Shown here: in pieces, positions 59,455 to 64,000 of the stretch | Numbering within the stretch: the first letter of the stretch is position 1 | How the letters are laid out: each line of letters starts with the position of its first letter | NCBI GenBank assembly: GCA_000702845.1 | Contig: JNKK01000002.1 | Coordinates: 104,384-168,383, forward strand | Reading direction: 5' to 3' | From: Lachnospiraceae bacterium FE2018 | Lineage (GTDB): Bacteria; Bacillota; Clostridia; Lachnospirales; Lachnospiraceae | DNA length: 64,000 nucleotides | Notes under the pieces: model-generated | The model's input: only the letters and a program-made list of their open reading frames with translations | Database searches by the model: none | What the model was told of the DNA's origin: nothing | Made by a program: the position numbers and the translations under genes

Positions 59455-61842
59455 ATGAAAAATCCGCTTCGCAAACGCTATCTGAGAGAGCTGCGCGCGG
59501 ACCCGGGGAAGTATCTGGTCATCTTCCTGCTGATGATCCTGTCAATCGGAGAGATTTCCGGATTTCTGGTCTGCGATGAGAGCATGATCGGAGCATATAA
59601 CGAGAGTTTCGAAAAATATAATATAGAAGACGGCAATTTTACAACGGAATCAGAACTGAAAGCGCGGCAGATCAAAGCAATTGAGGCAGCCGGCGTTTCC
59701 GTATTTCCGCTGATTTTTACGGACCGGCCCATGGCAAACGGAACGACGGTGCGATTTTTTTCGATGCGCGATCAGGTTGATCTTCCATGCCTGATGCAGG
59801 GGGAGCTGCCTGATGCGGCGGACGAAATAGCCATTGACCGGATGTATGCGGACAACAACAAACTGAAGGTCGGAGACACGCTGAACCTGCAGGATGGGGA
59901 TGCGCTGAACCCGCAGGATGCAGACGCGCGGGCACTTCAGGACGAAACAGGTGACGGTGTGTTCCGGATTTCCGGTCTTGTGTCGCTGTCCGATTACAGT
60001 GCGCTCTTTGAGAACAACAATGACACCATGTTTGACGCAAAACAGTTTGGGGTCGCCGTGATTTCGCCGGAAGCATTTCAGCAGTTCGACCGGGATTTCC
60101 TGACCTGGCGCTATGCGTGGAAATATGACACGCCGCCGGTCAATGAGACGGACGAAAACGACCGCGCAGAAGAATTTGTAAAAACGCTGACAAGGACAAC
60201 GGATCTGACAGGATTCCTTCCGCGCTACCAGAACCAGGCAATCATGTTTACCGGCGAAGACATGGGTTCCGACCGTGCGATGATGACCGTTTTTCTTTAT
60301 ATTGTCATTGTAATTATTGCTTTTGTTTTCGCGGTTACGATCAGCAATACCATTGTAAGTGAGGCGGCAGTGATCGGTACGCTGCGCGCCACGGGCTTCA
60401 CCAGGAGAGAACTGATCCGGCATTATATGACGCTGCCTGTGATGGTTACGCTGCTCTCTGCAGCCATCGGGAATGTATTTGGTTATACCGTGATGAAAGA
60501 TATAAATGCCAGCCTGTATTATGGAAGTTATTCACTGCCGACTTACGTCACCAGGTGGAGCGGGGAGGCATTTCTTGAGACAACGGTCGTCCCGCTGGCT
60601 CTGATGGCAGTGATTACCTGGTGGGTGCTGCACCGGCGTCTGAAGCTGTCTCCACTGCAGTTTCTGCGGCGTGATCTGCGGAGAAACAAGAGCAGGCGCG
60701 CATTTCCGCTCAGCAAACGGATCCCGTTCTTTACGCGGTTCCGGCTGCGCATAGCCGCCCAGAACAGGAACAACTACATTGTGCTGGCAATCGGAATTCT
60801 GTTCGCCAATTTTCTGCTTCTTTTCGGGCTCATGTTTCCGAACGTCCTGCACAATTATATGGACGCTCTGCCCGGAAATATGTTCTGCAGCTACCAGTAT
60901 GTGCTGCAGCTGCCGGCCGGTGCGCTTGACGAAGACAGAAAAACGGAAAGCTTTCTGAAGATGATGCTTTTTATGCGGGCTGTCGAGACTGACAATCCGG
61001 ACGCGGAAAAATTTTCCGCTTATTCCCTGCGCACGGTTGCAGATCAGGAGCATCCTTTTCAGGAAGAAGAACTGCTGATCTACGGCGTAGAGGAATCCGG
61101 CAGGTATATCCATCAGGAAATCCATCCGGGAGAAGTGTATGTTTCCAGGGCATATGCGGAGAAGTGGATGCTTCATGCAGGCAGTTCCATAACGCTGAAA
61201 GAGCCATATGAGGACAAGACGTACACTTTTACGGTGACCGGAATCTATCCGTATGACGGTGCACTTGCGGTATTCATGGAACGGGAAAACATGAATACGG
61301 TATTTGATCTTGGCGCCGGCACGTTCAGCGGGTATTTTTCCGCGACAGAAATCACGGATATCGATGAGAAATACATCGGGCAGAAGATTGATTTTGATGC
61401 TCTCTCTAAAGTTTCCCGGCAGCTTATGATTTCCATGGGAAGCATGATGGATATCGTTGATGTGTTTGCGGTCATTATGTTCATGATTCTGATTTATCTG
61501 ATGTCAAAGATGATTATTGAAAAGAATGCTGCTTCGATCTCCATGGCAAAGATTCTGGGATACCGGAACAGTGAAATTGCCCGCCTGTATGTAATGGTGA
61601 CCAGTCTGCTGGTAATTCTGTTTCTGGCTGTTACCATACCGGTGGAATCTGTTGCGCTGCAGTGGGTGTTCCGTTTAATTCTGCGAACAGAAATGACCGG
61701 CTGGATTCCGTTTGTTATCAGCGGATCGGTTTATCGGAATGCTTTGCTGACCGGGATCGGTACCTATGTGGCTGTCGCACTGCTTGAATATAGAAGGATC
61801 GGAAAGATCCCGATGGATGAAGTACTTAAAAACGTGGAATAA
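59455..61842 (+). CDS. ABC transporter permease, FtsX-like, with large outer domains
   Basis: A 795-residue permease. One membrane helix near the N-terminus (YLVIFLLMILSIGEISGFLV) is followed by a large outer domain (about 40-275), then a three-helix FtsX block (about 275-400). A second helix and outer domain (about 440-660) and a final three-helix FtsX block follow (VFAVIMFMILIYLMSKMIIE, then GYRNSEIARLYVM and a closing pair). This duplicated arrangement is typical of exporters involved in lipid, peptide or signal handling. Residues about 143-158 contain a duplicated LNxQDxDA unit coded by a 24-base tandem repeat. It lies between the ATPase and a lipoprotein gene and is probably one complex with them. 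Confidence 0.92.
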   Translation: MKNPLRKRYLRELRADPGKYLVIFLLMILSIGEISGFLVCDESMIGAYNESFEKYNIEDGNFTTESELKARQIKAIEAAGVSVFPLIFTDRPMANGTTVRFFSMRDQVDLPCLMQGELPDAADEIAIDRMYADNNKLKVGDTLNLQDGDALNPQDADARALQDETGDGVFRISGLVSLSDYSALFENNNDTMFDAKQFGVAVISPEAFQQFDRDFLTWRYAWKYDTPPVNETDENDRAEEFVKTLTRTTDLTGFLPRYQNQAIMFTGEDMGSDRAMMTVFLYIVIVIIAFVFAVTISNTIVSEAAVIGTLRATGFTRRELIRHYMTLPVMVTLLSAAIGNVFGYTVMKDINASLYYGSYSLPTYVTRWSGEAFLETTVVPLALMAVITWWVLHRRLKLSPLQFLRRDLRRNKSRRAFPLSKRIPFFTRFRLRIAAQNRNNYIVLAIGILFANFLLLFGLMFPNVLHNYMDALPGNMFCSYQYVLQLPAGALDEDRKTESFLKMMLFMRAVETDNPDAEKFSAYSLRTVADQEHPFQEEELLIYGVEESGRYIHQEIHPGEVYVSRAYAEKWMLHAGSSITLKEPYEDKTYTFTVTGIYPYDGALAVFMERENMNTVFDLGAGTFSGYFSATEITDIDEKYIGQKIDFDALSKVSRQLMISMGSMMDIVDVFAVIMFMILIYLMSKMIIEKNAASISMAKILGYRNSEIARLYVMVTSLLVILFLAVTIPVESVALQWVFRLILRTEMTGWIPFVISGSVYRNALLTGIGTYVAVALLEYRRIGKIPMDEVLKNVE
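59881..59928 (+). repeat. 24-base tandem duplication within the permease gene
   Basis: The unit starting CTGAACCTGCAGGATG at 59881 recurs at 59905 with four changes, adding eight residues to an outer loop. Confidence 0.8.
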
Positions 61843-61919
61843 GCGCTGCCGCAGATCCACCGGGAATTCATCGGGAATCGATCAGAAACCGTATCTTTGA
61901 AGGGAGGTCCGGGAAAAGA

Positions 61920-63827
61920 ATGAGAAAGATCAGAAATACAGGAATTCTTCTCATGACACTAATGCTGACGGTCTCTGCAGCCGGCTGCAGTATACAGAAT
62001 GATCAAAAAGCCACAGCACAGGAAACTGCTGCAGAAACAGAGGCTGCAGACCAGAATGTTTCAGGACAGGCCGCTGCAGATCAGGAAGCTGCAGATCAGA
62101 CCGCCGCAGATCAGGACATTGCGGGTCAGGCCGTTTCAGACCGGGAGGCAGATCAGACGGTTACAATCAAGGCGGGCCCGGACGGTACAGTCCGGAAGGC
62201 ATCTGTGAGAACGTCAGAAGATGATATGGAGACAGATCTCAGCGCAGAAGAGATAAAGGATCTCCCGTTTACAGTTGCAATCCGGTATTTTCTGGATGAC
62301 AAAGCTGTCACTGCTGAAGAGATTGCAGGGAAAACAGGGCGCGTCCGGATCCGGTTCGACTATGAAAACTGTACTCGTGTAAAGGAACAGGTCGACGGAA
62401 AGGAAGTCGAGACGATCGTTCCATTTGTCTTTCTGACTGCGGCAGTGCTTCCGGAAGACCGGTTCAGCGATGTCACTGTGACCAACGGAGATGTCAGCGG
62501 AATGCAGGACAATCAGATTGCCATCGGCTATGCAATACCGGGATTTGAAGATACACTCGGGCTGGATGATGTTGAGGATGCCATGGATGCGATCTCGTTT
62601 GATTTTGATGATGACGATGATGACGATGATAGCAATGATGGCAACGATGACAATGATGACAAGAAAGATACGGGACATGACGATAAAGAAAGCGGCGGCG
62701 CACATAAGGCAGAGGCAGTTTCAGAAGAAGATTTACAGGCCGGATCGGATAAAGATACAGATGAAGTAAAAGCCGGTGCTGCAGATGATAAAGAGGAAAG
62801 AATTCCATCATATGTTGAAATTGAGGCATACGCTGAAAATTTCAAGCTGGATTTTACTGCGACAATTGTCACAAACGGAATGCTGGCTGATACGAAGGAT
62901 GATACAATTGAAGACCTGATCGATACAGTCAGTGATTTAAAAGAAATTTCAGAAGCAGGAGACGATCTTCAGGACGGCACGGAGGAACTGCGGGACGGTG
63001 CCGGAAAATTCCGCGATGGTCTTTCGCAGTATATCAGCGGCGCGGGCAGTCTTGCAGAGGGAGCATCACAGCTGCACGCAGGTGCTGAAAAGCTGGATCA
63101 AAATGGCTCTTCGCTGGCAGATGGCGCGGCACAGCTTTCAGACGCCCTGGCGGAATTGAGTAAGACGCTGGCACAGGCAGAAGGGAATGCAGAGGAAGAG
63201 CAGGCGGGGACAGGCGACAATACCGGTAATACCGGTCTGGATGCTGAAGCGCTTGTATCTCATGCGGCAGAAAGTGCCGCGGCAGCTGTGATGGAGCAGC
63301 TTGCGGCTGATGAAACGCTGACAGATGAACAAAAAGCAGGGATTGCGCAGTCAGCCGGAATGGCAGCGGCTATGGCGGCGGGATCGGATTTGCAGTCAGC
63401 GGTCAGCAGTATGTCTTCATCCGGAACAGAACAGCTTGGCCAGCTGCAGAGCGGGATTGCGCAGCTGGCGGAAGGTGCCGCCTCCCTGCAGCAGGGTGTC
63501 AGTGCGTACACCGAAGGTGTCTCACAGCTGACAGATGGAACAAAGAAACTGTCCGAAGGAGCAGATAAGCTGTCTTCATCCGGTTCACAGCTGCTCTCCG
63601 GCTACGATAAAATGAAGGACGGAATCAGCGAACTTGCGGATGGGATAAAGGATATGAACCAGGATGGCATGCAGAAAATCGGTGATCTTGCAGAAAACGA
63701 ACTGACAGATACACTGGACCATCTGCGTGCGATGATCCTTGCGGACCGCGGCCATACGGCATTGGATGTATACGACGGAACCGCGGGGTCCGTCCGGTAC
63801 ATTCTGGAGACAGATGAGATCAAATAG
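61920..63827 (+). CDS. Lipoprotein with YhgE/Pip-like glycine-rich repeats
   Basis: A 635-residue exported protein. The lipobox SAAGC places the lipid-bearing cysteine at residue 23. After it comes a low-complexity AADQ-rich stretch (about 30-85), a folded region (about 90-220), a run of eight aspartates inside a DDNDDKKD-type tract (about 222-250), and a beta-like segment. The C-terminal half (about 345-600) has heptad-like repeats such as LQDGTEELRDGAGKFRDGL, SLAEGASQLHAGAEKL and LTDGTKKLSEGADKL, the hallmark of YhgE/Pip proteins that form long helical hairpins outside the membrane. No membrane anchor other than the lipid is evident. It is the third gene of the ABC operon and probably serves as its outer accessory part. 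Confidence 0.8.
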   Translation: MRKIRNTGILLMTLMLTVSAAGCSIQNDQKATAQETAAETEAADQNVSGQAAADQEAADQTAADQDIAGQAVSDREADQTVTIKAGPDGTVRKASVRTSEDDMETDLSAEEIKDLPFTVAIRYFLDDKAVTAEEIAGKTGRVRIRFDYENCTRVKEQVDGKEVETIVPFVFLTAAVLPEDRFSDVTVTNGDVSGMQDNQIAIGYAIPGFEDTLGLDDVEDAMDAISFDFDDDDDDDDSNDGNDDNDDKKDTGHDDKESGGAHKAEAVSEEDLQAGSDKDTDEVKAGAADDKEERIPSYVEIEAYAENFKLDFTATIVTNGMLADTKDDTIEDLIDTVSDLKEISEAGDDLQDGTEELRDGAGKFRDGLSQYISGAGSLAEGASQLHAGAEKLDQNGSSLADGAAQLSDALAELSKTLAQAEGNAEEEQAGTGDNTGNTGLDAEALVSHAAESAAAAVMEQLAADETLTDEQKAGIAQSAGMAAAMAAGSDLQSAVSSMSSSGTEQLGQLQSGIAQLAEGAASLQQGVSAYTEGVSQLTDGTKKLSEGADKLSSSGSQLLSGYDKMKDGISELADGIKDMNQDGMQKIGDLAENELTDTLDHLRAMILADRGHTALDVYDGTAGSVRYILETDEIK

Positions 63828-63950
63828 AGAGTTGGTTGAAGTTTTTCGTGCGGGGGGTTGAGAATCTATTCTCTCAATCTCCTGCATTTACTATTTGGGG
63901 AGAGTACAATTGGTTGAATAGCCGGGGAAAGGAAACAAAGCAAGAAAAGT

Positions 63951-63989
63951 GCATCCGCAAGTGTATAGAGTGGCGGGATGCGGATGCCC
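63951..63989. repeat. Inverted-repeat hairpin, family 2 copy 2 (GCATCCGC type)
   Basis: GCATCCGC (63951-63958) and GCGGATGC (63980-63987) with a 21-base loop match the hairpin at 6958-7000 in arms, loop length and the flanking GGATGCGGATGCCC. The rest of 63828-64000 shows only a small hairpin (TTGAGA/TCTCAA at 63858-63877) and no gene. Confidence 0.65.
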
Positions 63990-64000
63990 TTTAGCGAGGG

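Overview
The window reads as a chromosomal segment of a Gram-positive, low-to-moderate G+C anaerobe of the class Clostridia, most likely the Lachnospiraceae. This is inferred from gene content and order: murB-rapZ-whiA-HPr, RicT, MecA, a SAM-I riboswitch before metK, NADP-type glutamate dehydrogenase, rubredoxin, a hydroxylamine reductase (Hcp) with a DUF1858 tail, strong AGGAGG ribosome binding sites and many intrinsic terminators. No rRNA, tRNA, CRISPR array, phage or complete insertion sequence was seen.

Layout. Positions 1-6900 are a sugar or polyol locus: the end of an ABC substrate-binding protein, an AraC regulator, a small membrane protein, a LacI regulator, a Gfo/Idh/MocA dehydrogenase and two TIM-barrel isomerase/epimerases. 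Near-identical palindromic operators sit inside the promoters of lacI and of the dehydrogenase operon, so the regulator probably controls itself and the pathway. Positions 7188-12852 hold housekeeping genes: an S1-domain protein (minus strand), gdhA, murA and riboswitch-controlled metK, followed by an unassigned structured RNA. Positions 13082-20535 are signalling and surface genes: a two-component pair, a secreted repeat protein, a small peptide with a double-glycine leader-like motif, a membrane SpoIIE-type phosphatase and a DUF218 membrane protein. Positions 20536-24537 are accessory: structured repeats, a CobW-type GTPase, a broken Uma2 gene, a thiamine phosphate synthase-like gene with an insertion, a LUD protein, a cupin and rubredoxin.

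Positions 24644-33872 hold a spermidine synthase-like membrane protein, the minus-strand set holB-ricT-trmN6, a guanylate kinase-like gene coupled to a LysR regulator, a purine permease and a HAD-flavin-binding fusion. A tight operon follows (33959-44745): valS, an LtaS-type sulfatase, folC, a 48-residue protein, a TPR protein, murB, rapZ, whiA and an HPr whose active histidine is replaced by glutamate; mecA faces it. Positions 46103-54252 form a second long operon: an SH3/GH18 protein, a coiled-coil protein, tsaC, a phosphatase-like protein lacking its catalytic cysteine, then pyrimidine/nucleoside salvage (upp, dCMP deaminase, udp, cdd, deoB). coaX lies tail to tail with deoB. The last part has hcp, greA, a VanZ-like protein, and a small HTH regulator divergent from an ABC exporter operon with a YhgE-like lipoprotein.

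The least explained material is non-coding: a four-copy two-hairpin repeat with a compensatory base-pair change, a second hairpin repeat, a small palindrome found inside two protein genes, and two candidate non-coding RNAs (12906-13013 and about 45774-46000). All functional statements rest on reading the sequence and on family knowledge; no database search was run.
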